Part shown: positions 24,787-33,690 of the stretch, piece by piece
How positions within the stretch are numbered: the first letter of the stretch is position 1
Layout of the letters: every line of letters starts with the position of its first letter
Assembly (NCBI RefSeq): GCF_000800805.1
Contig: NZ_CP010070.1
Coordinates: 1,302,001-1,366,000, forward strand
Origin: Candidatus Methanoplasma termitum
Lineage (GTDB): Archaea > Thermoplasmatota > Thermoplasmata > Methanomassiliicoccales > Methanomethylophilaceae
Direction of reading: 5' to 3'
Length of the DNA: 64,000 nt
Notes under the pieces: model-generated
Database searches by the model: none
Told to the model about the DNA's origin: nothing
The model's input: the letters and a program-made list of their open reading frames with translations, nothing else
Program-made: the position numbers and the translations under genes

Positions 24787-25409
24787 AACTGATCACCCTC
24801 ATCTCGGGGGGGATCGATTCTCCGGTCGCAGCTTACATAATGGATCGCGCCGGTGCGGATGTTTTCCTGCTGCATATGGACAACCGTCCCTTCGCAGATG
24901 AGAAGTCGGTAGAGAAAGTAAAGAAGATCGCAGAGCAGCTCAGAACGGTCACCGGTTCCGCCTTCCCTCTTTATTCGGCGCCGCATGGGATGTCCCAGGA
25001 ATCGATATCCAAGAATTGCGACACGAACTATCAGTGCGTAATGTGCAAAAGGACAATGCTCAGGGTCGCACAGGAGATGGCCGGTAAACTGGGGTGCGGC
25101 GGGGTCATAATGGGGGACTCGCTGGGTCAGGTCGCATCGCAGACCTTGAAGAACATAAGGTACTCAAGCTTCGGCCTTCGGATACCGATAGTGAGACCTC
25201 TCATCGGCTACGATAAATTGGAGATAGAAGAGATAGCAAAAAAGATCGGGACCTACGAGATTTCCATCATTCGGTCCGAAGGGTGTATGGTCGTTCCGTC
25301 TAAGCCTATAACCGAAGCCGATATCAAGAAGATAGAAAAATTCGACGAGTCGGCAGGTATCGATGACCTTGTGAAAAAGGCCGCCGACGGCGCCCTGAGA
25401 CTTTCCTGA
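24783..25409 (+). CDS. ThiI-like PP-loop sulfurtransferase, short form
   Basis: A 208-residue PP-loop ATPase like the catalytic core of ThiI, which makes 4-thiouridine in tRNA. SGGIDSPVAAYIMDRAGADV is the PP-loop; NYQCVMCKRTMLRVAQEMA holds the CxxC pair; GDSLGQVASQTLKNIR and RPLIGYDKLEIEEIAKKIGT are typical of ThiI. The N-terminal ferredoxin-like and THUMP tRNA-binding domains of standard ThiI are absent. The TTG start overlaps the previous stop as TTGA. The substrate tRNA is inferred; other thiolation activity is possible. Confidence 0.8.
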   Translation: MKLITLISGGIDSPVAAYIMDRAGADVFLLHMDNRPFADEKSVEKVKKIAEQLRTVTGSAFPLYSAPHGMSQESISKNCDTNYQCVMCKRTMLRVAQEMAGKLGCGGVIMGDSLGQVASQTLKNIRYSSFGLRIPIVRPLIGYDKLEIEEIAKKIGTYEISIIRSEGCMVVPSKPITEADIKKIEKFDESAGIDDLVKKAADGALRLS

Positions 25410-25415
25410 GCTCGG

Positions 25416-25667
25416 TCAGAAAACAGAACAGTATTCGGTCTCTTCGCTGCTGTATAACATATCCATGGTGACCCTTCTGATATATCTTGACTGAACTATC
25501 GATATGTAGAGGGTGTTCTTCCCGACCGGTATCTTTATATCGGATTCCTTCGGCCTTTTGACTGTCGTCGGGACCAGTGCCGGGCCTGAACACGCCGTGC
25601 ACACCCTGTAGTCCCGCCCTTCGGACATTATCAGTCTTTTGACATCATCGTCCACAGCTATTTCCAT
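25416..25667 (-). CDS. Hypothetical protein, 83 residues
   Basis: A short leftward gene converging on the ThiI-like gene, with six bases between stops. The product begins MEIAVDDDVKRLIMSEGRDY and contains VCTACSGPALVPTTVKRP (a C-x2-C) and a beta-rich YISIVQSRYIRRVTMDMLY. GAGGGGG lies three bases before the ATG and AATTATACT farther upstream may be the TATA box. No family is recognised; the single Cys pair gives weak support for metal binding. Confidence 0.6.
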   Translation of the reverse strand: MEIAVDDDVKRLIMSEGRDYRVCTACSGPALVPTTVKRPKESDIKIPVGKNTLYISIVQSRYIRRVTMDMLYSSEETEYCSVF

Positions 25668-25770
25668 GAACCCCCTCAGGACAGACTCGTTTATTACCTT
25701 TGCCCAAATGGGAACGTAGTATAATTGTAGTACCAGCCCATTAAAAATACGAACGGAAATAAATGAAGTG

Positions 25771-26006
25771 CCGAGGGAGTGAGCCCGGATATCCGCTCAC
25801 CACGCGGCAAATCCGGGACTGCCTCGGAGGAAGGTGATGCTTTGGAAGTATCCATATTCCGCCGTAAAGGCGGTCTCCGTATCCAGATACGTGTTGGCGG
25901 ATCTATCATTACGACAGATCTTGACTGGCCTTAACTGAGTACCGCGTATGGCACCGCGTTAAGGGCCCGGCTCCTTTGGGATCCCAAAGGGGTCGTTACA
26001 CCTTCC
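25771..26006 (+). ncRNA. Candidate structured RNA, about 240 nt, not assigned to a family
   Basis: This stretch lacks a credible gene but folds extensively on paper. CCGAGG pairs CCTCGG (25771-25776, 25822-25827), enclosing CCCGGAT/ATCCGGG (25784, 25811). GGAAGGTG (25829-25836) pairs CACCTTCC (25999-26006) and closes a multi-branch domain holding GTATC/GATAC around CCGCC-GTAAA-GGCGG, GATCT/AGATC, CCTTAAC/GTTAAGG (25929, 25958) and CCTTTGGG/CCCAAAGG (25973-25990). A TATA-like TTAAAAATA lies about 25 bases before the 5' end. RNase P RNA and SRP RNA are the obvious candidates by size, but I cannot see their diagnostic motifs. Confidence 0.5.
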
Positions 26007-26060
26007 CTTTCGCTCAAACGATGCTCTCGATAATTAAATACTTTGTTCGTTAGAAAAAAC

Positions 26061-27971
26061 TCATGATTTAGAGCCTTTTCCGAAGAATTCCATGACATCT
26101 CCGCACGGATCGTCCGTGGGCTCGGCTTTTATGTCCTCGAGGTTGAACACCCTGCGGTCCAGGATCACCGCCATGCCCCTGTCCGTCCCGGACCTGATCA
26201 GTCTGCCGATGGCCTGTCTCATCTTCCTCATCGCGGGGATCTTCGACGAGTGCTCCCATCCGTTGCCGAACCTCATATCGTAGTATCTGCGTAGTGCTTC
26301 CTGCTTAGCGGTCGGTTTAGGATATGGTATTCCTACGAGTATCGCCATCTCCATGTCCTTGTCGGGGAAGTCAAGACCTTCGCTTATCCTTCCCCCGGTT
26401 ATCGCAAAAAGTATGCTTCCTTCGGAGAGCTTGAATTGAGAGACCTCTTCCATAAGTTCGGGCTGGGTCATTCCTCTTCTTTCAATGAAAAGGGGTTTCC
26501 CGATATCTTTTTCTATCCCATCCCTAAGGAACCTTTCCATCAAAGAGTACGAGGGGAAGAACACCGCGGTGTTCTTATTCACAACTCTTGCCAGAGATAT
26601 TATGTGTTCCTTCATCCTCGAATATATTTCTGGAATATTGTTGAATTCGTCGAACTTCGTGGAAACGTCGTTGACATAAACGATCTTCAGATTCTCGGGC
26701 GGGAATGGGGACGGGAAAGTGCGTTCCGCGACCTCCTCCAGACCTATCTCTTCCGTATAATCGGAAAGAGGTGCCAGCGTCCCCGACATGTGGACGGATG
26801 CCTTGCACGATCTCAGCGGCTCGGCGGCGACCCTCGGATCGAGACAGTATGCCTGGAACTTCGGATTCTCTCCTCCCAGAACCAAGAATATATTCATTTC
26901 TTCATCCGCGGTGTTCCACAGCGTGAGGAACGCTCCCATCGATCGGATGAACGATCGTGGGAGTTTCTTTTTCGCCTTCTTTATGTTGGCTATCATCTCT
27001 CCGTGGTCTATAAGCCCCTTGTATATCATATCGAGGGCATGCGACGATACTCCCAATCTGTACATGAGCTCATCCTGAAGGAAAGTATACGGTATCATTC
27101 CGTCGTCGCCTGTGAGATATTCCGATAACGCTTCATTCAAACATTCTCTCAATACCGCGATGATGTCAGACACCGAAAGTCCGGAATACACCTCCGGGTC
27201 GTTCCATTCCATTGCTTCCTTCTCCGCAAGGTCCATGGCCTTCATACTGTATTCCAGCGTCATCACTTCCCGCAAATAGTCCGGAAGGTTGTGAGCCTCA
27301 TCGACGATCATGACCATCTTTGACAGGGGAGTTCCGGCCCATTCGAGGAACCTTTCGCGGATGTGCGGCATGAAGATGAACGAATACGGAGCGGCGACCA
27401 CATCCGCATGTTTGATCAGATGTTTGACCGTCTCGTACGGACATAACTCCTTTTTCAGACAGTATTCCGAAAGTTTCTCCGGTTCCGGATGAACATTCCT
27501 TACGTGGTCCAAGATCTCCTGAAGATCTGTTCTTCCGATGTTCTCATAATATTTGCAGGGCCTTCCCGTGCCGTCATCCTTCTTGTACTCCGAACATAGC
27601 TTAGACAGTTCTTCGGATGTGCCCGATGCGTTCTCCGGATCCTTTGACATCATGGGGCATGTACTTACGCCCCTGCCCTGCACGCCTATGCAGATTATCT
27701 GTTTTTTCTGAGATATTGCGCCTGCTTCGTATACGATCTGCTTCTGCTGGGACTTGGTCCTTGTAAGATAGATTATCTTACTGTCCGTACCGATGATCGT
27801 CTTGAGGGCGCCCGTCAGCGAGACAACGGTCTTGCCGGTGCCGGTGCCGGACTCTATGACCGCGGCAACACCGTTGTTCGTGGTATTCGCTATGAGCTCG
27901 GCTATCTCTTCCTGATATCCTCTGAAATCATATGGGAAAATGTCCCTGACGTCTGGAGATCCGGTCATCAC
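26061..27971 (-). CDS. xpd: XPD/Rad3-type DNA helicase with iron-sulfur domain
   Basis: A 636-residue superfamily 2 helicase that unwinds DNA 5'-3' in repair. SGTGTGKT (Walker A), VDEAHNLPD (motif II), ITGGRISEGLDFPDKDM and RQAIGRLIRSGTDRG (motifs V-VI) are all present. The iron-sulfur domain has Cys in VSTCPMM, KLCSEYKKDDGTGRPCKYY and KKELCPYE. It overlaps the gene for a small acidic protein by four bases, so the two are co-translated. Length and motifs fit archaeal XPD rather than bacterial DinG. Confidence 0.93.
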   Translation of the reverse strand: MMTGSPDVRDIFPYDFRGYQEEIAELIANTTNNGVAAVIESGTGTGKTVVSLTGALKTIIGTDSKIIYLTRTKSQQKQIVYEAGAISQKKQIICIGVQGRGVSTCPMMSKDPENASGTSEELSKLCSEYKKDDGTGRPCKYYENIGRTDLQEILDHVRNVHPEPEKLSEYCLKKELCPYETVKHLIKHADVVAAPYSFIFMPHIRERFLEWAGTPLSKMVMIVDEAHNLPDYLREVMTLEYSMKAMDLAEKEAMEWNDPEVYSGLSVSDIIAVLRECLNEALSEYLTGDDGMIPYTFLQDELMYRLGVSSHALDMIYKGLIDHGEMIANIKKAKKKLPRSFIRSMGAFLTLWNTADEEMNIFLVLGGENPKFQAYCLDPRVAAEPLRSCKASVHMSGTLAPLSDYTEEIGLEEVAERTFPSPFPPENLKIVYVNDVSTKFDEFNNIPEIYSRMKEHIISLARVVNKNTAVFFPSYSLMERFLRDGIEKDIGKPLFIERRGMTQPELMEEVSQFKLSEGSILFAITGGRISEGLDFPDKDMEMAILVGIPYPKPTAKQEALRRYYDMRFGNGWEHSSKIPAMRKMRQAIGRLIRSGTDRGMAVILDRRVFNLEDIKAEPTDDPCGDVMEFFGKGSKS

Positions 27972-28357
27972 TCTTTTCTGCGCCAGATATCGGCGGGGAG
28001 ATCGTTGTAAACGGCGGATTCGTCGGCCGTTTCTTCCGCGGCCTTTGACGGGCCCGACTCGGCATTCTCCATTATCTTATCCTTTCTGAATAGCCAGTAG
28101 TGTATTCTCCACTCCCTTCCGTCGTAAAGGGTGGTCTCTTCCCTTTCGGTCGTAAGAAGGCCGGCGTCCTCGAGCATATAGAAAGCATCCCTATCCTCGG
28201 GTTCAAGAATGTTGTCGATTATCCTGTCCGAATAACCGAAGAAGTTGAGGACGTGCCTGGCGAGCATGTATGCCTGCTCTTCTTCCATCTCCATATTCTT
28301 GTCGATGCTGTTCTTTATCGCATTTGTGAGATCCTCGACGGTTACAGTGTCATCCAT
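27968..28357 (-). CDS. DUF6015-like small protein upstream of xpd
   Basis: A 129-residue acidic protein with a compact domain: VEDLTNAIKNSIDKNMEMEE, LARHVLNFFGYSDRIIDNIL, DRDAFYMLEDAGLLTTEREE and WRIHYWLFRKDKI. From memory this matches a Thermoplasmata family called DUF6015; the name should be checked. The tail is disordered. It lies nine bases after serA is read in the opposite order (it starts upstream of xpd and overlaps it), so a role with the helicase is possible but unproven. Confidence 0.7.
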   Translation of the reverse strand: MDDTVTVEDLTNAIKNSIDKNMEMEEEQAYMLARHVLNFFGYSDRIIDNILEPEDRDAFYMLEDAGLLTTEREETTLYDGREWRIHYWLFRKDKIMENAESGPSKAAEETADESAVYNDLPADIWRRKE

Positions 28358-28366
28358 GATATCCTC

Positions 28367-29953
28367 TCAGTTGTCAACGAGGTCCGCAAATTTAACATCA
28401 GTGGTGCCTGCGACCTTGCCTATCTTTTTCAGCACCTCGGCGGGGACATGCTGATCTACCGTCATGACCATCAGCGCATCGTCATTCGATCTGCCGACAG
28501 ACATCTGTGCTATGTTGATGTTGTTGTTGCCGCAGACGGTGCCCACCGCACCGATTATGCCGGGGGAGTCCTTGTACGCTACCAGGATCATGTCCCCGCT
28601 CATCGGGGCATCGAATGTGAATTCGTTGAATCCCACAAGCCTAGGCAGGTTGCCGAACACTGTCCCGCGTATGGAGGTCGTCTTCCCTTTAGAGCTGATC
28701 TTTACCTCGATCATATTCGCATAGTCGGCGGACCGCTCTGTCGTTGACTCTTTTATTGATATGCCCTTCTGTTTTGCTATAGGCAGGGCGTTGATTATAT
28801 TCGCGTTCTCGCGGCCGATTATTTTCTGCAACAGCCCGATCACAAACGACACGGTGAGCATCTTTGTCGGTTTTGCCGCCAGTTCCCCGCAATATGTTAT
28901 CTCCAACCCGTCGATGGGGTTGGTCCCGCTCATCTGGTGGGCGAAGACCCCCATGCGCTCGGCGAGAGGTACGAACACTTCCGTCTCGGGATCGAGCTTT
29001 CCGCGCGGTGCGTTGATCGCATTGGTTATTTCTCCGTTCTTGAGATACCTGACGGCTGCCTCGGCGACCTCGACGGCGACCCTGAACTGCGCCTCCACCG
29101 TGCTTGCTCCGAGGTGGGGGGTCGTTACCAGGTTGTCCAGCGTCAGAAGTTTCTTCTCATTCTCTTCAAGAGGTTCGTTGCACCATACGTCGAATGCTGC
29201 GCCGGCGATTATCTTCTCTTTGAGCGCCGTGTACAGATCGTCCTCGTTCACGATCCCGCCTCTTGCCACGTTTGCGATCCTGGCATTGGGTTTCATCATC
29301 TTGAATTGAGGAAGGCTGATCATGTTCTTCGTCTCGGGGAGCAAAGGAGTGTGGATCGTCATGAAGTCCGCCGTCTGTATCACTTCTTCGAATGTCGTGA
29401 GTCTTACTCCTATTTCGTCTGCGACCTCTTTGGGGAGGTATGGATCATAACCGATCATGGTCATGTTGAAGGCTTTCATCCTCTTGGCCACTTCTCCTCC
29501 GACCCTTCCCACTCCCACTATTCCGAGGATCTTTCCGTTGAGTTCCACTCCCGTATATTTGGATCTTTTCCATTCGCCCTTGTGCATGGATTCATGTGCG
29601 AAGGGTATGTTCCTAGCAAGTGCCAGCAGCATTGCGCATGAGTGCTCCGCAGCTGAAAGGATGTTTGCCGCGGGAGTGTTCATTATCAGGATACCTTTCT
29701 CCGTTGCGTATGGAATATCGACATTGTCCACTCCCACGCCGGCCCTTCCTATGACCCTCAGTTTCTTCCCTGCGTCTATCACTTTTTTCGTGACCTTTGT
29801 TCCGGACCTTATGATAAGGCAGTCGTAACCCCCTATGATCTGGCAAAGTTGGTCTTCGGTCAGGTCCGCCTTCTCGTCTACCGGAAAGCCGGATCCTTTC
29901 AGTATATCCAGGCCTTCTTTGTCAAGAGGGTCTGACACCAATATCCTGGTCAT
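28367..29953 (-). CDS. serA: D-3-phosphoglycerate dehydrogenase, long form
   Basis: A 528-residue enzyme opening serine synthesis by oxidising 3-phosphoglycerate. GIVGVGRVGGEVAKRMKAF binds NAD. RGGIVNEDDLYTAL, NEPLEENEKKLL and TPHLGASTVEAQ hold the Arg, Glu and His of the active site. An intervening ASB domain (about residues 320-450) and a C-terminal ACT domain (YKDSPGIIGAVGTVCGNNNI) predict serine feedback control. It overlaps the upstream aminotransferase gene by four bases, forming a two-step serine module. Confidence 0.95.
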   Translation of the reverse strand: MTRILVSDPLDKEGLDILKGSGFPVDEKADLTEDQLCQIIGGYDCLIIRSGTKVTKKVIDAGKKLRVIGRAGVGVDNVDIPYATEKGILIMNTPAANILSAAEHSCAMLLALARNIPFAHESMHKGEWKRSKYTGVELNGKILGIVGVGRVGGEVAKRMKAFNMTMIGYDPYLPKEVADEIGVRLTTFEEVIQTADFMTIHTPLLPETKNMISLPQFKMMKPNARIANVARGGIVNEDDLYTALKEKIIAGAAFDVWCNEPLEENEKKLLTLDNLVTTPHLGASTVEAQFRVAVEVAEAAVRYLKNGEITNAINAPRGKLDPETEVFVPLAERMGVFAHQMSGTNPIDGLEITYCGELAAKPTKMLTVSFVIGLLQKIIGRENANIINALPIAKQKGISIKESTTERSADYANMIEVKISSKGKTTSIRGTVFGNLPRLVGFNEFTFDAPMSGDMILVAYKDSPGIIGAVGTVCGNNNINIAQMSVGRSNDDALMVMTVDQHVPAEVLKKIGKVAGTTDVKFADLVDN

Positions 29954-31020
29954 GCTTTTTCCTCCAATATCTCGTCCATTACTGAGAGCAGTTTCTTCAC
30001 GCCTGCGGGCGTGGTGTCTCCCATGTTCCCTATTCTGAATGTTTTGTCTTTTATGTTCCCGTATCCCTCGGATATCTCATACCCTCTTGATTTAAGGGCT
30101 GAATGGAACTTCGCAAAGTCGAGTTCGCCCTTGTTGAGGACGCTGATCGTGTTTGAGCGGTACCCTTTCTCCGGGAATATTCCGTAGAGTTTCTTGTCAG
30201 CCCACTTTTCGACGATGTCTCCCATCTCCTTGTGCCTTCTGTATCTTGCCTGCATCCCCTCTGCGAGGATGCGGTCCAGTTGGAAGTCCAATGCGAACAT
30301 TAGTGATACCGGGATCGTCGTGAGCGCATAGTTCTCGTCATTCTGCTTCTTGACCTTGATAAGGTCGGTGTAGAAACCTCTGTTCGGTACCGTCTCGGCC
30401 TTCTTAAGCAGCTTTTCAGACATGACCATCATCGATATGCCCGGAGGGAGCGCCAGTGCTTTCTGTGTCCCGAACACTACGGCATCTGCATCCAGTTTCT
30501 TCAGTTTCAGATCCATTGCGAATGCGGATGTTACGGCGTCGATGAACACTAATGCGTTCGGATTTTGTGACCTTACTTCGTCGGCTATCTCATTGGAGTC
30601 GCTGAACACTCCGGTCGACGATTCGTTGCTGACCCAGTGCACAGCCTCGATGTCCTTCTTGACCTTTCCTTTGATGTGTTCCGCACGGATCGCCTTGCCC
30701 CATCCGACCTGTACTTTGTCAACGGTCTTGCCGTTGAGTTCGGCTATCTCGATCGATCTGTCGCCGAATGAACCGTTGGTTATGCCGAGGGTCTTTTCTT
30801 TAACGCCGTTCCTTATCATCCCCTCAAGGAATACTGATGCGGACCCGCCAACCATCAGAATGTCCATGTCGGTTTCCAGCGCTTTCTTCATCTTCTCTTC
30901 GACGGCTTGGTGCAGAGCCTTGTACTCTTTGGACCTGTGTGTTATCATCGGTTTCGTCTGCGCTTGAAGGACCTCTTGTTCAACGTTGACCGGTCCTACT
31001 GTGAAAAGTGTTCTGCTCAA
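29950..31020 (-). CDS. Class V aminotransferase, likely phosphoserine/alanine-glyoxylate type
   Basis: A 356-residue PLP enzyme of the SGAT/class V family. TVGPVNVEQEVLQAQTKPMITH begins it; FIDAVTSAFAMDLKLKKLDADAV and FGTQKALALPPGISMM hold the Asp and the PLP lysine. In methanogens a homologue of this type serves as phosphoserine aminotransferase, and here the ATGA overlap with serA strongly supports that job. Serine-pyruvate or alanine-glyoxylate activity remains possible. A TATA-like AAAATAAATATAGG lies upstream. Confidence 0.87.
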   Translation of the reverse strand: MSRTLFTVGPVNVEQEVLQAQTKPMITHRSKEYKALHQAVEEKMKKALETDMDILMVGGSASVFLEGMIRNGVKEKTLGITNGSFGDRSIEIAELNGKTVDKVQVGWGKAIRAEHIKGKVKKDIEAVHWVSNESSTGVFSDSNEIADEVRSQNPNALVFIDAVTSAFAMDLKLKKLDADAVVFGTQKALALPPGISMMVMSEKLLKKAETVPNRGFYTDLIKVKKQNDENYALTTIPVSLMFALDFQLDRILAEGMQARYRRHKEMGDIVEKWADKKLYGIFPEKGYRSNTISVLNKGELDFAKFHSALKSRGYEISEGYGNIKDKTFRIGNMGDTTPAGVKKLLSVMDEILEEKA

Positions 31021-31106
31021 TATTATCCCTCGGGATGTGATGGCTCCGCTATCTGCTAACCTATATTTATTTTAACGCACACGCTCTTCTGACGTTACTT
31101 CAGACA

Positions 31107-32261
31107 TCACAGTGTGAACATGAACTTCTTTATCCTAGACAGGCCCTCGATTATCTGCTCTTCGCTGGTCGCATAGGAAAGTCTGAAACAGCCTTCGCCG
31201 TTCGGCCCGAATGCGGATCCCGGTGTCACGGCGACCTGTGCCTCTTCAAGCATCTTTGTGCACATTATCTCCGACCTGATCTTCGGCGCATACCTGGGGA
31301 ACAGGTAGAAAGCCCCTTGTGGTACATTCACTTCCAGCCCTCTGATCTCCCTTATCAGATCGACTGCCAGGTCGCGGCGTTTCCTGAATTCTTTTACCAT
31401 GGCTTCTTTTTCATTCTGCGGTCCCGTGATCGCTTCTACGGCTGCCGGCTGAGCAAAAGAGGTGCAGCAGGATATGGAATGGGTCTGGATAATGTCCAGC
31501 GCCTTAAGGTTCTCTTCCGAGGCTATCGCCCAGCCGAGCCTCCATCCTGTCATCGCATACGTCTTTGATAATCCGGAAACCGTGATCGTCCTGTCGAACA
31601 TCTCCGGTATCGATGCGATGGAGAAATGATTGCCTTCGTAGATGATGTTCTCATATATCTCATCGGAAAGGACCATGAGGTCGTTCTCGATAGCTATATT
31701 CGCTATCTCTTCTAATGTTTCGCGAGGTATCACATTGCCTGTCGGGTTGGACGGCGAGTTGAGAATTATCATCTTTGTCTTCGGCGTTATGGAATCCTCG
31801 ATCTTTGCTGGGTCTACGACAAAACCGTCATCGAAACTTGTCGTGACAAATTTCGGCTTTGCCTCAGCTATCCTTATTGCCGCATCATACGTGACCCAGT
31901 TCGGATCCTCCATGATAACCTCGTCCCCGCGGTCGAGGAATGCCAGCGCAGCCATGAATATTGCATGTTTTGTTGGTGTTACCAACACATTCTTCGCCGT
32001 GCAGTGAATGTTATTTTCGTAAAATGCCTTTGTTGATATTGCCTTCCTCAGCTCGGGAATGCCGGCGGAGTTCGTATAATGCGTGAAACCGTCATCGAGG
32101 GATTTCTTACATGCGTCGATGATGTTCTGAGGGGTTGTGAAGTCCGGCTCTCCCATCGAAAAGGAAATTATATCTGCTCCTTTAGATTTCATAAAGCTCA
32201 CAAGATTGGAGAGTGCTATAGTTCCAGACGCAGGAACGCCCATCAGCCTTTTTGATACCAT
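31107..32261 (-). CDS. Class I aspartate-type aminotransferase
   Basis: A 384-residue PLP-dependent aminotransferase. ITPKTKMIILNSPSNPTGNV, VLSDEIYENIIYEG and TVSGLSKTYAMTGWRLGWA (with the PLP lysine in SKTYAMTGWR) are hallmark segments, and FRLSYATSEEQIIEGLSR holds the substrate Arg. Relatives use aspartate, alanine or aromatic acids; the exact substrate is not determined. It has its own TATA element (TAAAAATAAAGGATAATATA) in the 40-base gap behind purP. Confidence 0.88.
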   Translation of the reverse strand: MVSKRLMGVPASGTIALSNLVSFMKSKGADIISFSMGEPDFTTPQNIIDACKKSLDDGFTHYTNSAGIPELRKAISTKAFYENNIHCTAKNVLVTPTKHAIFMAALAFLDRGDEVIMEDPNWVTYDAAIRIAEAKPKFVTTSFDDGFVVDPAKIEDSITPKTKMIILNSPSNPTGNVIPRETLEEIANIAIENDLMVLSDEIYENIIYEGNHFSIASIPEMFDRTITVSGLSKTYAMTGWRLGWAIASEENLKALDIIQTHSISCCTSFAQPAAVEAITGPQNEKEAMVKEFRKRRDLAVDLIREIRGLEVNVPQGAFYLFPRYAPKIRSEIMCTKMLEEAQVAVTPGSAFGPNGEGCFRLSYATSEEQIIEGLSRIKKFMFTL

Positions 32262-32301
32262 CGTTCTACCCCAAGTGATTTTAGTATATTATCCTTTATT
32301 T

Positions 32302-33375
32302 TTAAGTCATCAGTGTTTTCAGATCGTTTGACACCGATGCATCCCTTATCGCCATTGCGATCCTTCCGCCCGTGCTTAACCCCGGATATATAAGGTCTGC
32401 ATAAGGCGAGCCGGAAATGAACGGATTCGTTCCGGCAACGATCCTGGTGGAGATCTCGAACACCTTGAAGTCGAGCTTGTCAGTGACCACAGTTTCTAAA
32501 CAGAACGGCCCCCACATGCCTCCGAATAGCTCATAGGCACGGTTGACCGAATTCTCTCCCATCTCGAACGCTTTCGGGAGAAGGGATTCCCTTATCACAA
32601 CCGGCGTGTTGCCTGTCACAACGAATGATGGGTAGAGTCCGCGTCTTTTCGCATCTTCGATCGAACCCATCTTGTACATCTCGTCTATGTTGCTCTCGTC
32701 CCTTCTGTCGATGGATAAGAGTTCAAGGGACCCTCCGTGCTTGCACATGTATCCGTCCTTTTTCAGCGGGTCATAGAAGAAGTGCAGATAGTATCTGGTG
32801 CCCATACAGTACTCTTGTATCGTGTACGGCTGGGTACTGTCGATGGACATCTTGAAATCCGGGTAATCCTTTGCGATGAAGAATCCGCGTCCGCCTTTCG
32901 CTCCGTGGTACTTTACCATCACGACCTCGTTTATCTCTCTCGCGTCGGTGATGAGCCTCGGCATCGGGACGCCGCCCGAAGTGAGCCAGTTCCTCTGTTT
33001 CTCACGGTTGGACTCCCATTGCAGGACCGCTCTGTTGCCGTAAGAGGGGACCTCGAAATCCTCGAACTTGTTCGCCCCCATGTACTCAACGAACGAACCG
33101 TGGGGGATTATCACCGTATTCCTATCGAGAAGTTCTCCGTTCCTTTCGGACATTTCATCGTAATCGGAGTATTTTATTATCTCATCTGGCTTTGCCAGCG
33201 GGAATGCATCATAGTGCTTCGTGTTGTCTTTTGTGGTCAACCCCAAGGTCTTGAAGCCCATCTTGCGCGCTCCGTGAAAAATTTGCAGCGACGAGTGCGA
33301 ACACACCGTGGCGATGGTTATTTCGCTGGTGTCGTATCCGTCAAGAATCTCGTCTATCCTCTTCTTGGGAACCAT
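32302..33375 (-). CDS. purP: FAICAR synthetase PurP
   Basis: A 357-residue ATP-grasp enzyme that formylates AICAR using formate and ATP, the archaeal alternative to the folate-dependent step. TVCSHSSLQIFHGARKMGFK begins it; VMVKYHGAKGGRGFFIAKDY is the ATP-grasp core; FCLETVVTDKLDFKVFEIST and GTNPFISGSPYADLIYPG close the active site. A TATA-like ATTTAAAAGTATAA lies about 26 bases before the ATG. PurH in the same window gives a second way to carry out this step. Confidence 0.95.
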   Translation of the reverse strand: MVPKKRIDEILDGYDTSEITIATVCSHSSLQIFHGARKMGFKTLGLTTKDNTKHYDAFPLAKPDEIIKYSDYDEMSERNGELLDRNTVIIPHGSFVEYMGANKFEDFEVPSYGNRAVLQWESNREKQRNWLTSGGVPMPRLITDAREINEVVMVKYHGAKGGRGFFIAKDYPDFKMSIDSTQPYTIQEYCMGTRYYLHFFYDPLKKDGYMCKHGGSLELLSIDRRDESNIDEMYKMGSIEDAKRRGLYPSFVVTGNTPVVIRESLLPKAFEMGENSVNRAYELFGGMWGPFCLETVVTDKLDFKVFEISTRIVAGTNPFISGSPYADLIYPGLSTGGRIAMAIRDASVSNDLKTLMT

Positions 33376-33690
33376 ATCGGATTATTGCAATTATACTTTT
33401 AAATATTGCGATATTTGCAAACGTCTCTTGTGCCATGCCTTAACAGCCACTTTTTTCAAGAGCGGCAACCTCGTTATTACGCCGATCGTCTTCGTTTTCT
33501 CAAAAATATTTCTAATAGGAGGTTGGTTCCCGAACGTTTTTTTTATAACGGCGGCCTATGATCAAGGGAACATTCGAACCGCTTGCCGTTTGCCGAATAG
33601 GTCCTCCCTGAACGGCGGCATATTTCAAGCAATCGAATGTATTATATATATAATATCTATATTGACTTTATAAATAAAGGGGGGGTTCAG
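33376..33690. other. Divergent promoter region between purP and the giant adhesin-like gene
   Basis: No gene is seen. It holds the purP TATA element near 33396-33408 and the rightward promoter (ATTATATATATAATATC, 33641-33657), followed by TTTATAAATAAAG and seven G at 33679-33685 that serve as Shine-Dalgarno. The middle has eight T in a row (33538-33545) and GC-rich patches with GGCGGC, without clear structure. Confidence 0.45.

Noticed and set aside
25668-26060. SRP RNA or RNase P RNA assignment
   Set aside because: Size and structure are compatible, but the diagnostic sequence motifs were not found by eye, so it is reported only as an unassigned structured RNA.
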